Part shown: positions 23,688-34,384 of the stretch, piece by piece
Layout: each line of letters starts with the position of its first letter
How positions within the stretch are numbered: position 1 is the stretch's first letter
Assembly (NCBI GenBank): GCA_037367355.1
Contig: CM074701.1
Coordinates: forward strand, 1,054,001 to 1,118,000
DNA length: 64,000 bases
Direction: 5' to 3'
Source of the DNA: Neoscytalidium dimidiatum
Taxonomy: Eukaryota; Ascomycota; Dothideomycetes; Botryosphaeriales; Botryosphaeriaceae
The notes under the pieces: model-generated
Database searches by the model: none
Told to the model about the DNA's origin: nothing
The model's input: only the letters and a program-made list of their open reading frames with translations
Translations under genes and position numbers: made by a program

Positions 23688-25093
23688 ATGGGCTCGCCTT
23701 CACCCGAAGCTTTTGCCGGAGTGAACGGCGACCGCAAGACTCATGGGAGTGAGACCGGCCTCCTCATAACCGTCCTGACTATACTGGCTATGCTCATGAC
23801 TGCATCGTTGGTCGCGCGTTTCTACTCCCGTGGCATCTTGCGGCGCGCGGTCGGCTGGGATGACCTCTCTATGGCCGTAGCCTGGGTACGTATGCAACCA
23901 TAAGCTTTCAGACGTTGCTGCTCACTTAAATCCAAGATCTTGGTTCTGGCATGCAGCATCGATATCTGGTGGCAAACTAATATTGGTCTTGGACGTCATT
24001 TCGCGGACTTCAACTTCAAGTTTGCGCCAGAGCTTGACCGAGCTACTATGGCATACAACGTCCTATTCTCTATTGGCACCACTCTGACCAAGATTGCCGT
24101 TTGTCTGACCTACCTGCGGCTTTTTCCGGACTGTCCATCAAACATTCGATTCTGCCGCGTTGTTATCGCCCTTTGCGTGGCTATGGGCATTCTGTCCACC
24201 TTCATCTACGTCTTCGCATGTCCACCAATCACGTACATGTGGAAGGACTCTGATAAGGTCAAGTGCGTGCCGATCTTGCCACTATTACTTATTACAGTTA
24301 TAATGCGGGCGTTCACAAACCTGGTGGTATTCCTCTGGCCAGTACGATTCCTTCGGGATCTGAACCTCCCACGTCGTCAACGCGTTCAGCTTGTTGTACT
24401 ATTTTGCCTTGGTTGCTGGTATGTAAATCCTCTAGTTCCCTTCATTTACCAGGTTCGCCAGACCCTGAATTCGTGTCCTTAAACTTCGTTTGCACTGACT
24501 CGGTATATAATCTCAGTGTCTCCCTTGTCGCGATGGGCAACGTCTGGTACAGATTTGAATGGCATTACTATAGAGGCGGAGATAGCATCATTATCTCAAG
24601 CCGCAACTACATGCTGGCGGCAGTTGAGAGCAACCTCGGCATCGTTTGCGGCTGCCTTCCCTTCTGCATGCCCGTATTCAGCAAGCTCTTCCGATGCTGT
24701 TCACGCAAGGCAACAAAGGCCACGAAGAAATCTCGACAGCCTTCGCGCATCCCAAAATTCAATACCGCCCCCGCCGCCTTCGGCCGTAGCCGTGCTGGCT
24801 TCAGTCGTAAGATACGGGACTCGTTCTCAGACGTCTCGGGCGCAATCATGTCCGCCTTCACGACAACCATGGTTGCGCCTGCCCACTACGAGGACATCAC
24901 TGCGCCCCGCGTACGGTCGCCACCATCCCAAGCAAATTATCGCGATGTGTTGAGCCTGCCAAACTACGAACTCACCTCTTTGGCGATGTTGAATAGACCT
25001 GCTGTCCGCTCTCGTATCCTGGCGCCAGATGATGACGTCGAGGCACAGCGAGCTCACTTCGACCGGCCGACAGGAACACACTATAGCCTCTAG
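23688..25093 (+). CDS. Fungal rhodopsin-domain (PTH11/SAT20-like) integral membrane protein, copy 2
   Basis: Exons are 23688-23885, 23937-24418 and 24517-25093 (introns 51 and 98 bp), giving 418 residues. The helix pattern matches copy 1: GLLITVLTILAMLMTASLVA, RFYSRGILRR, WDDLSMAVAW, GTTLTKIAVCLTYLRLFP, CPPITYMW, FLWPVRFLRDLNLP and SNLGIVCGCLPFC. The middle exon is 482 bp in both copies, and both introns fall at equivalent places in the protein, so the pair arose by tandem duplication. The C-terminal tail (about 120 residues) is basic at first (CSRKATKATKKSRQ), later acidic and threonine-containing, and differs fully from the tail of copy 1. I infer a membrane sensor or transport-related role; the tails would give the two copies different partners. 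Confidence 0.87.
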
Positions 25094-26953
25094 AGTGATC
25101 AATACAGGAGGGAGAGAGAGGAGAGAAAAAAAGAAAAGGAGATAGGTTGCCGGGATATCGAACTGGCGTTTGCTTTAGAAGTTCAAGGTGAAGCTACACA
25201 TGGTGGCGCGTGAAGGATAACAATGCGGCTGAAGATAGCATTTGAGATCTTTAGGTAATGGCGTAGCCTCTAAGAAAAAGATGTTCTACTTCACCTGATC
25301 TCAGAGTATGATGGCCTGCGGCATGGATTGGAGGTCCACTACGGCAGGCTGACCCTTATTAAGCCGCAAAATCTGTGCCAAGCTCTAAGCAGTCGAGGAG
25401 CACAATCTCAATGACTACGAAGAGCCTCACGATTGTCCTTGGCTTTTGTTTCTTGGCCAATGTCGATACTCTGGGGCCCAATGCTTCTGAAGTGTACGCA
25501 TCTCGGATTGATCTTCTGGTTGTGCCTTGGCTGCTGATAAGTTTGCCTCTGTGATCATAGCATGAGCCCTCTTCTGTCCACGAGCTCAGCATACCCTTGG
25601 AAAACGCAGCCAATGCAAAGACTACAGCGTCTCCGCGTTGGTTTTGCACCGAAAAGGGGATCGATTTGCGACTCGATATTAGCCCAACTTCACCTGGATT
25701 GGAAGCAACAACCATGTTCTCGTCGTCGCGAAAAAGCGATTTCGGCCTTGTCTACCGTTGCCTCCACGATTGTAGGCTAGACCTCATTACGCTGTTCTCG
25801 TACGCCATACTGTGCTTTATATTGATCTTCTCATATTCTTGGACTGGACTACTGCAGGTTGAAAGGCCATTAACCTTGCTCCGAATGTGCGAGCGACAAC
25901 AATCTCACACCACACATACATACATACCACTAACAGATGAACCCCCTCCATCACGCACACCCTCCGGCCATCAGTCCGCACACAAGGAAAATGGAAAAAG
26001 CAAAACAAAAGCGCCACAAACCTTATCCCCACGACCCACGACGTTCGAGGCTCTCGTCCAGACCGCCGCTCGGCGCACATGGCGCATGATGCGCCGCAGC
26101 GCAAACTCCGAGGAAGGAAAAAGAAAAGTGTAAACCTTGTGAGCGGACGCGGCATGCAACTATAACCGGTGCGTCCTCGTGTGTCCGATGCTGCGCACCA
26201 GGGTGGAAAAAGGCGCCGAAACCCAGCCTCTCGGGTCATCCCGCTCGCCCGTTCCCCGCGCTGCCTTCCCGCAACCCACATGGGCGCAAGGGTTCGTGTA
26301 TGTAGGCAATCGGGAATCGTTCCTATGCGCGCTTTCATTTTTCCGGACGGCGGTCCTGCGGGGCGGGACACGTGGGAAGCTTGTGTTGCAGCGGCGCGCG
26401 AAGCAAGAGGTGGAGAGGATGCGTGAGGGCATGGCCATTAGCTGGTGGTACAGAGAGAGTACAGGAAAAGTACAGAGAGTAGCGGCGGGACAGAAGTGGA
26501 AATAATTTTGATTCAGAAGTGTGGCGTGTGGGAGTCATCTGCTTCAGCAGAGAAGGCCGGTAAATGGCATGATCCGTGTCGGAGAGCTATCTCGCCGAGC
26601 TGTGTGATGGCGGCAGAATGTTGATTGGTCGGTTGCGATGACTTCGTCGATACCTTACACCTCGATGGACCAAAAGATCTTGTGAAAGGATGATCCCAGA
26701 AGTGGTTCGACAATTTCATCGACGCGGCCGATTGAACGAGAAAATCCGAAGCCTCGGAAGGAAAGCGGTGGAGTGTAGGTGAAGAACGCTCGTAACTTAG
26801 CCAGAGCCTGATTACGGGGTGAAGACCCTCGCGTTGAATGGGCACGAGCACATTAGTGCGCACTTTTCCAATGTCTCAGGACAACCTAGTCCTCGCCATC
26901 ATCGCCAATTTCATGTCCATATCGATCCGGTTACACAACGCCCAGGCTCCCTC
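25094..26953. other. Spacer without a credible gene
   Basis: Longer open frames here (for example 25597-26133 plus and 25817-26371 minus) are overlapping frames without motifs. I could not build a multi-exon gene. No repeat family or RNA gene was recognised. Confidence 0.45.
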
Positions 26954-27685
26954 TCACAAATCCAGCAAGCTCTCCCCAAGCGTCTCCCCACTCCTCTCCT
27001 TCCTCAACGCCCTCCCCTCACTCCTCACACTCGACGCCGCACCCAACCCCATCCCACCACCCTTCCCGCCCTTCCTGACGCCCGCCGCCGCCGTCGTCGT
27101 CTTATGCGAGGAACCCCACCCCTCCGCGCTCGGCTGCATCTCCAACACGCGCCGCAGCCCCTCCAGCGCCTCCACCCTCCTGCGATACAGATCCTTATCC
27201 TCGACCGCCGGCGCCGGCTGCGCCTCCATCAGCCGCCGCAAGCCCTCCATCGCCTCGACCTTCCTGCGGTACAGGTCCGCGTCTTCCTCCGCCTGGCTCC
27301 TGCTCCCGGCGCTCTCCCTCCTCGCCCGCCTTGCACCGCCATTCGTCGTCGCCGCTCCCCCGTGCTCCGACCCGCCGTTGTTGTTGTTGTTGTTGTTGTT
27401 GGAGGAGGAGGCGTGCCCGCCGCCCCCCTCGGGCCACCGCGCCTCGATCAGCCCGGACACGCGCTCGACCGCGGCCGTGGTCTTGGCCTGCGCCGCGGCG
27501 AGCGCGTCGTGCAGCGCGCGCAGGGCGTCGGTGGCGGTGGTGAGCGAGGCCGTGTGGGCGCGCTGGGCGGCGAGGAGGGCGTGCAGGGCGTATGCGAGGT
27601 AGGCGAGGAGCGGGAGGAGGAGGGCGAGGAGGGTGGTCGGGAGGGGCGTCAGCGTTATGCTTGGGGCCGGTGGTGGGGCCGCCAT
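26954..27685 (-). CDS. Hypothetical membrane-anchored protein with an internal repeat and poly-Asn tract
   Basis: A single-exon frame on the minus strand encodes 243 residues. I do not recognise the family. One N-terminal hydrophobic segment (about residues 14-35, LLALLLPLLAYLAYALHALL) suggests a signal anchor, followed by an Ala-rich, probably helical stretch. An eight-Asn run encoded by a (GTT/AAC)n microsatellite at 27377-27401 acts as a linker. Two near-identical blocks follow: DLYRRKVEAMEGLRRL, and about 29 residues later DLYRRRVEALEGLRRV. The C-terminal 50 residues are basic and Gly-rich. The repeat, good codon bias and a clean ATG in CGAGATGG context support a real gene. The helical blocks may form a coiled coil; no function is assigned. 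Confidence 0.7.
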   Translation of the reverse strand: MAAPPPAPSITLTPLPTTLLALLLPLLAYLAYALHALLAAQRAHTASLTTATDALRALHDALAAAQAKTTAAVERVSGLIEARWPEGGGGHASSSNNNNNNNNGGSEHGGAATTNGGARRARRESAGSRSQAEEDADLYRRKVEAMEGLRRLMEAQPAPAVEDKDLYRRRVEALEGLRRVLEMQPSAEGWGSSHKTTTAAAGVRKGGKGGGMGLGAASSVRSEGRALRKERSGETLGESLLDL

Positions 27686-27724
27686 CTCGGTGGGGTTGGG
27701 TTGCCGGACGTGAGCGGTCCGGTA

Positions 27725-27757
27725 TGGTGGTGGTGGTGGTGGTGTGTGTGTGTGTGT
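27725..27757. repeat. (GGT)n/(GT)n microsatellite
   Basis: Repeated GGT units pass into a GT run just upstream of the hypothetical gene on the minus strand. Confidence 0.85.
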
Positions 27758-29062
27758 TCTTCGTGGTGGTGAGGAGTGGTCCGCGGTACGTATCGAGAGG
27801 AGTCACAGGCAGGTTGGCCGGGGACTGGCGGTGTCGCGTGCCGGCTTGCTGCGGGGTTGGCGGAGTGGGTCGCTCTCTCTCGTCGAGGTTGGACGTCGCT
27901 GGCTGTCAGCGATACGGCTGGTGGTGTTGTTGGTGGCGAGGAGAACGCCGGGTGCAGCGGCGGGAGCAGCCGGACATGTCGCAAACGGGGCGGCGGCCGG
28001 CACAGCGAAGGGAGGAGCCGGACGGCGGTTTATTTTTTACGCACGAGAACGGCGGCGCGCGTGCTGAGAAGGCACAACAAGCCCGAGGGGCCCCTTTGCC
28101 GAGGTGATCGACGTCGCGCTGTGTGGGGCGGACAGGCCCGAGCGCTGCCTGGCCCGCGTAGGGCTGACCGCTGTCCCACCCGCCAAACGCGGGGATGCCG
28201 CATTAGTTCGCCCTTTAAAAAACGTCTCTTTGCACTTCAGTGATATCTCGTTCGACCGCATGGAGTATCTATCATCGTATGGATTGAGTGTCGGGTATGT
28301 GCCTGATTCGAACGTTGCCTGCATTCAATACCACATTTGACGTACAATGAGGTTGAGGATACGCAGAAGCTGCAAGGCGTCGCGTTCGTAAACGTGGGAA
28401 GGAAGGACAGGAAGAAGGTATCTTATTACATCCAATATACTGCTCTGGCATGAAAAGTGCTGTCTTCATCATTCATTACATCATACAGACTACCTCAATG
28501 TGCATCGCATGCTGACATTCCTGCACGACAGAGCAACTGTCAAGACTACGGCTATTGGCCACTTGAAGGAAGACAAAGGAAAGAGCTCAAAGGCTCGTAG
28601 CCAAATGAAAGAGAGGAGCATGTCATGCTAACACATGTCGTTTGAATGTGGACCCAGAACGTGCGGCGGGGAAAGTCACCGTTTGAAATTCGCTATGGCA
28701 AAGGCTACGCAGGTGGTTGGAGCAGCCAGATGAGCCCGTTCTTACCATATATTACCGTGAAATTTAGATTTATTACCAATTAACTAGCATATCCATATCC
28801 TACAAACGGTAGGTCGTATAAAACCATGTTGGCTGTCTGCTTTGAAAGCGCTCTCGCTATTACGTGGCACAAAAATCCATTGCGAAGTGATAATATGGCG
28901 AACAGTCAATAACATGATGGTGTGAATATCGGTAGCCTTTGTTTTACGAAGGCTAGAGGCATCCTAGCTGCTAGAAATGAGGCTGCGGATACTTTTCTCA
29001 ATAAGCATGTAACCGATCACAATATATCGTGATTTAAATAAAATTGTTGTTAAAGAAAAAGA

Positions 29063-29210
29063 GAAAAAAAATTAGGGTGCCGGTGGCAAGGCTCGAACGC
29101 TCATCACAACGCGACGCTGGAAGGTGTGTCCTGCCCGGGTGGCCAGCCCGAGCGGGTGCAGTTGCCGAATCACCAGCAACCAGATGTTCCTTCACCCGAT
29201 CACCGACACC
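29063..29210 (-). other. Inverted repeat with B-box-like motif and T-run (possible pol III relic)
   Basis: Arms GGTGCCGGTG (29076-29085) and CACCGACACC (29201-29210) pair over 10 positions with one G-U. Read on the minus strand, a GCGTTCGAGCC motif (29100-29090) fits the pol III B-box pattern. A run of eight T (29070-29063) follows the 3' arm, like a pol III terminator. No T-stem or D-arm of a real tRNA can be folded, so a tRNA is not called. A decayed tRNA or tRNA-derived SINE is a possibility. Confidence 0.3.
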
Positions 29211-29438
29211 TGAAATCGATTTGACATTTTGACTTTATATACTCACACCCTCCACTTTCTGCTACAGAGCTTAGCATCACCCACCGCGCGGTCACCATGG
29301 GCAGTTGAAGTACTCTTCCGCGCGCAATTGTCCTGCCGAATCTTGCACATTCGCGTCAGGACGACTGCTTCAACTCCGTACACAAGATCTGGAACGGACT
29401 GAACAAATATCTAGTTCAAGCTACGCTATCTCCACGCT

Positions 29439-30337
29439 TCATTTCTTCTCACGGATCGGAAGGTCTATGTCGTCGGAATGCTTGCGCTTATGTCCCTGCT
29501 TCTTCGTATCGAGCTCCTCCCTCCTGGCGGAGACCTCCGCTTTCTCCCGCTCCACCCTCTTCTCCTCAGCCTTGATCCTCTCATGTTCCACCTTTCTCAT
29601 ATCTACAAGAGCAGTATTGTTAGTCGACTCCATGTACTCATCGTGGTACAGTTGAGCAAGAACCACATCCGAAGCAACAAGGAACTTGAAAGTATCCGGA
29701 TTGAGACGGCGACGGAAGCGAAAAGCGACTGGTATGTAGATGTCGGCGAGGTCAGAGCGTGAAGTGGGGCGAATCAGCGCAAGCCCACTGAGGGATACAA
29801 GCAGCTCCCTGTCCCAGAGCAGGGGGTGAGAACGAGTAGAGCTATCCAACAGGCTAAGAGGGAGCCACAGGGTGTGATCCTGTCCCCAGTTGGACTGGAC
29901 TGTATCAATCGATGCGTACTTCTGGCGCAACAGCGCCAGGACGTCCCTGATGTCGGCTGGTTGAAGATCCATGACTGCCTTCCTCTTGTTCATGCGCACA
30001 GTTGCCCTGTCATTGATCAGATGGACAGCGATGTCGCGATCTCCACGGCTGCGGGAGAGTTCTGAGACTTTCTCCAGGTAGAACATGATGTTGGACGGCC
30101 AAGTGACAGGGTCATGATGGCGGAACGTGGAGAATTCTGGCACCCATTTCTCTGGTTTGGAACCCCAGCGGAGAGCCAAGAGGGCGACACGCCGTTCCTA
30201 ATGTAAGATAAACACATACTTATTATAGATTGGACTAGAGTTGATGGAGATAGAGGGGACAGCGGCGGCGTGCGAATATCGACAAGCACAGGACAGTGTT
30301 GTGGTGGTTGACTTACGTGAGTACTATCAGCCATCAT
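29439..30337 (-). CDS. Fungal protein of unknown function with basic coiled-coil C-terminus
   Basis: The model is a 21-nt first exon (30337-30317, encoding MMADSTH), a 119-bp intron with GTAAGT/TTAG ends, and exon 2 (30197-29439), giving 259 residues. Without this small exon, exon 2 would start internally at a Met and lose ERRVALL, so the spliced model is preferred. I do not recognise the family. The first 180 residues are mixed alpha/beta in character (WGSKPEKWVPEF, FYLEKVSELSRSRGDRDIAV). Residues about 195-259 are highly charged (ERIKAEEKRVEREKAEV), predicted coiled coil, ending with KKQGHKRKHSDD, a possible nuclear signal. No neighbour suggests a pathway. Confidence 0.65.
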
Positions 30338-31324
30338 CGGATCGGACAGAGTTAGTTGTGGATGTTTAGTCTTGGTAGGAAACCGAACAAAGTTTATATT
30401 CAACCAGAGGAGCAATTGTGGACACAACAAAACAACCGCGTAACGAGGTATTTCAGGAGAGGCACGCGGATAGACCCTGCGCGGACAGCCACTTCCCCGT
30501 GTTGTGATCATTCATGGTAAGAGCGAGAACCACGCGCCGGTCTCTGCTGGGGCGAGGACAATGGTGTAAACAATCACTATCGCGCTTGTTCTTGAACAAT
30601 GTTTAAGCGATGATGTCTAGAACTATTCACGTACGGCGCACGACTACTGTAAACAAGGACTGACCAGAGTAATTTTTCACCTTAATGCTTGAGTTTCACT
30701 TTGGAAAAAGGTAAGCAATGTGCAAGAGAGGTGATGATATAATATATTTGCACCAATGTCTGACCGTCTCTGTATACTATTGTGTAGTCCATGGATGAGG
30801 GCGGGCTCCCAGATTACCGATACACGCTCCTTCGGATCCCTCGTTCATCAAATCCAAAGTACTTCCAGCCATACGTCCGTGATATGAATAGCCACAGCTG
30901 TGTGGGTCAACATGACATGTCAAACCAGCAAGCCGCCATGGTATGCATCACCGACAAAAAGAAAAATACAGAAACATGCCATACCGTTATGGACGTGTGA
31001 AGTCCTCCCCTTGGAAACCCAAACCATTATCAACACCATTGCCTTCTAAGAAAGTACCAGTTCGTGTGTTAAAGAAAAGAAAGGAGAAAGAAGACCGATG
31101 CTGCTGGGAGTTCGGTGGGTATCATTTCCCGATGCCTGTCGCCGATGCCGAGAAAGGAAAGAATCGTTCTGAAGATGAAGACGCCTCAACAACATTGTAG
31201 GTTGAGCCTCGCAACACGTCTGTTAGCACTCGTCAGGCCCCAGAAGGAACCGTGATAGACCCAGAGCAAGGTTATCAGCCATCCGCCGCCACCCGTCTCG
31301 TCGATGATGACCACAACTCGGTAT
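30338..31324. other. Spacer without a credible gene
   Basis: This region holds the promoter of the minus-strand gene ending at 30337 and the 3' side of the gene ending at 31325. A 69-codon plus-strand frame at 30791 has no recognisable motif and is not called. Confidence 0.5.
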
Positions 31325-32703
31325 TTAAACCTTCTGCCTCTTCGCGCTGCTGCCGCCGGCAGAGCTGGCAGAACCACCCTTGCGCTTCATGCCCCTCGGC
31401 GTATCTTTTCCGTCATCATCGCCGCTTGCCTTCTTGCCCTTCGCGCCCTTCGGCGAGGCCCTGCCCACGGTGAACTGCGGCAGCATCTCGAACAGCGGCA
31501 AGCGAATGCAGCGCTCATCTCTGACCATCTGGATCGCGCGCTCGACCAGCTCCTCGCAATCCCCCGCGCTCAGCACCTTATCGCCACCGCTCGACCTGGC
31601 CGCGACGAACTGCTTGATCTCGGCGAGGACGGCGACGGGGGCCCTGTCCGGGTTCTTGTCGTCCTTGCGCCGGGCCTCCAGCGCGTTCGCGTCGAACAGC
31701 CTGCCCTCCATGCTCAGGCCGACCAGGTAGTCGCTCAGCCGCTTCTCCTCGCTGCTCTTGAGCGTGACCCTGAAGCGCAGGCCGGGCCGCTGGTCGGCGA
31801 TCTTGCGCAGCTGCTGCACCACGACGCGGCCCTTGTAGCTGCGCCAGCTGTCCTGGTACGACTTGCGCTGGTAGTGCTTGCGGCACGCGCGGATCCAGCG
31901 CGCCTCCTCGACGTGCTGCGTCTCCTTCTTGTTGCGGCCGAAGTAGTCCGACACCATCTTGCGCGAGAGCACCAGCGTGTACTGCTTCGTCTGGCAGTCC
32001 GGGTGCACCCAGCACGTGAATTCGCGGTTGTTCGGATCGCCGCCGGCTTCTGTGGTAGGTCGGGTTAGCGGGTCGCTTGATGAGGGATGGGGGGCCGGAG
32101 AGGGACTTACCGTCGTCCTCATCGTCATCCTGAATGGCGGAGATGCCGTAATTATCAGGAGCAGTGGAAGTGATGTCGTCGTCAGTAGCGGCGCCGGCGG
32201 CGTGGCCGAGGGCGCGTAGCTAGAGGCGCTCTCGGCACGGGTGTTGGCGAGGGGGCAATTCTCTGGCGAGAGCGACGGCTCGCTACCGCTAAGGAGCGAC
32301 TCGCTGTGCTGAGTGACGCTCAGGATGGAGAGAGTGTCGGCCTGGGGAGAGGAGGTTGGTGGAAAGGCTGAGATACCCTTATTGGCATGGGCCAGGTCAA
32401 CGCGGTGGGACTCTGTGGACTCGTGGATCGCTCCGCCTCCCAGGCGCAGAAGAGCTTCAACAGCGTGGACGGCGTCTTTGGCAGCCTTTTCGGCGATGTC
32501 TATTGCTGCTCCGTTAACGACATGTTGTGAGCATTAGAGCATAGTGACCTACCGTCGCTCTCCTTGTCATTATGGTTGACTACCTCGTCAATGCGCATGG
32601 CGTGCTTGATAGAAGACTGGATGGGGATATCAGGAGGCGCAGAGGAGGCCTTCTTGTGGGTCGCGCGGTATGACATCGCGCCAGTGTTTGCGTGGACCAT
32701 CAT
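31325..32703 (-). CDS. Conserved fungal protein of unknown function, with a reading-frame conflict
   Basis: The start is at 32703 (two adjacent ATGs). Exon 1 is 32703-32553, with a 53-bp intron (GTAGGT/TAG), then coding sequence from 32499. A canonical 61-bp intron (32110-32050; GTAAGT, GCTAAC, CACAG) precedes the last exon 32049-31325. The last exon carries a conserved-looking block, FTCWVHPDCQTKQYTLVLSR, then HYQRKSYQDSWRSYKGRVVV, and a Lys/Gly-rich tail (KRKGGSASS, KRQKV), probably a nuclear signal. Removing the 61-bp intron puts the exons one base out of frame. The acidic stretch before it (GISAIQDDDEDD) is in the frame that fits splicing, whereas exon 2 is in the other frame. Either a 1-2 bp indel lies near 32205-32220, or the intron is retained. 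Function unknown. Confidence 0.65.
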
Positions 32704-34384
32704 CGTGGGGTGCGGATGTAGGATTACTCGTGCTTCACAGTGAGAGAGGAAGACTGAGAGGGAATGTTGACTTTGATTGTGGATCTGAGCGGTGTGCGTC
32801 CGAGATCCGTCGTCAAAGTTCGAAGGTGCAGGAAGATGGGAGGAGGCTGTTGAAGATTCGAGGCGGGTGGCGGCTTAAATGAGAAGGAAAACAGCGAGCT
32901 TCCGCGAGCTGGCACGTGGCGAGATGACTTGTCCTATAGCGCGTGGTATGTTTGTGAGTTGTGACTGAGTGATTGGGCGAACCAGATGGTGCGTCCTCTT
33001 TATCATGGGATATCTGGAGTCGGCGCGTGTTAGGTCCAGCGGCCGGTCCAAAGGCAGATGCGGCAGACGGCGCCGACGCCGGCACACACACAAAAAGAAA
33101 AAAAAAAGGCTGGAAAATAAACAGCAGAGACTATGCTCATTGGTTGGTGAAGAACGTGGCTGAGATGATTCACACGGGCCGCTCCGCGATGAGGTGGACA
33201 AGGGCTACGCAGCGAGCGGTCGATGGCAGCATGGTCGCGCTCGTCACATTTGCCAATAATATCGACGCAAGCCGCAACTTCTTTTCATGCCGTTCCATCC
33301 CTCGCGCATTGTTCATTCGCCATTTACGAAGAGGCGGTTGCATAACTGATGATGAATTTGACGGTCAGTGATAATTGGGCAAGCCGGGTGTGTCCAGTTG
33401 TTCATCTTTAGGATGGGCATAGTGACGAGCAACCCTGATAGCTGGAGAGGTAGACAAGTTGCGGCCAAACTTAAATCTGCAAGAGGGAATCGTGGGCAAA
33501 TTCCCTTTCTCGGCATGTGTTGTCAACTGCAGAAGAGCAAGAACGGCCACGCTAATTTTTGGCAGGTGAATGGACATCCCGAAGGATACGTGTACCGAAA
33601 CGAGGAACTGAAGGCAAAAGATGGTGCGGCGACTTCGACAACGAGCCACGAGGGAAACTGCAAAGCTGAAGGATAAGGAAGTCATGAGAACATTGTGCAG
33701 CGAAGGTGAGGCTGCTTGAAGATGCTCCAGCAAAGACGCTCGAATATGGAGAAGAGTACAACCAGCGACAAGTACCAGTATGGAGATTGAGGTTACGGTA
33801 TTCCGTTCGTTGGAGCGCGTATATTTCAGAGTGGAGGGCATCGCAAACGGAAAGCATGTTGGGCTGCCCGCCAGCTCACCTCACCTCACCACAAATCGCC
33901 CAGCTTCAACCCGAAATGTCTCATCTATCAGTTCTTATCCCCAAATGTCTACTGCCGTGCCTTTTACCATCTCGCTTCTGATTTCCATATCGCCAGCGAA
34001 GGTGGCGAAGATCCTCCGATACAGACACACATTGGCTGTTCCACTCGTTCTTTCTGTATTGGGTAGTGCGCAGTCCGCTCGACCTTCCAGTCGACTTTGC
34101 GGCATCATAACATTCAATGAAACAAATGGCGCCATATGGTGAGAATATGATGGACTTGGACAAACGGAAGCAAACAGACCGACGATTCGGAAACATGCGT
34201 GGCAAGTCTGAGCGGCGGATGCGTGGTGTTTCACACATTACAACAAACAGTCTAGCGATGCTTCGAAGTTTCTTTCACACGCGTATGCACGTCAGAGAAT
34301 TTTAAAAAAAAGAAGACAGCGCATATCAACGGCCGCTCACCGCAGCAAAGACAAAGCAACAAGCCGCGAAAGCAACCCTACCCC
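32704..34384. other. Spacer without a credible gene
   Basis: Overlapping open frames around 33365-33860 on both strands carry no family motif. The left end holds the promoter of the minus-strand gene ending at 32703. No repeat or RNA gene was recognised. Confidence 0.45.

Larger units (their letters stand above)
27686..29438. other. Spacer with microsatellite and a tRNA-like inverted repeat
   Basis: The stretch includes the promoter of the minus-strand gene ending at 27685, a (GGT)n/(GT)n microsatellite at 27725-27757, GC-rich sequence to about 28200, then AT-rich sequence. An inverted repeat with a B-box-like motif lies at 29063-29210 (separate entry). No protein gene was recognised. Confidence 0.5.

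Noticed and set aside
25597..26133. 178-codon plus-strand open frame
   Set aside because: Overlapped by other long frames on the opposite strand, no motif, odd composition and no splice structure.
33365..33860. Overlapping open frames of 100-158 codons on both strands
   Set aside because: No family resemblance, and none of the frames has better coding character than the others.
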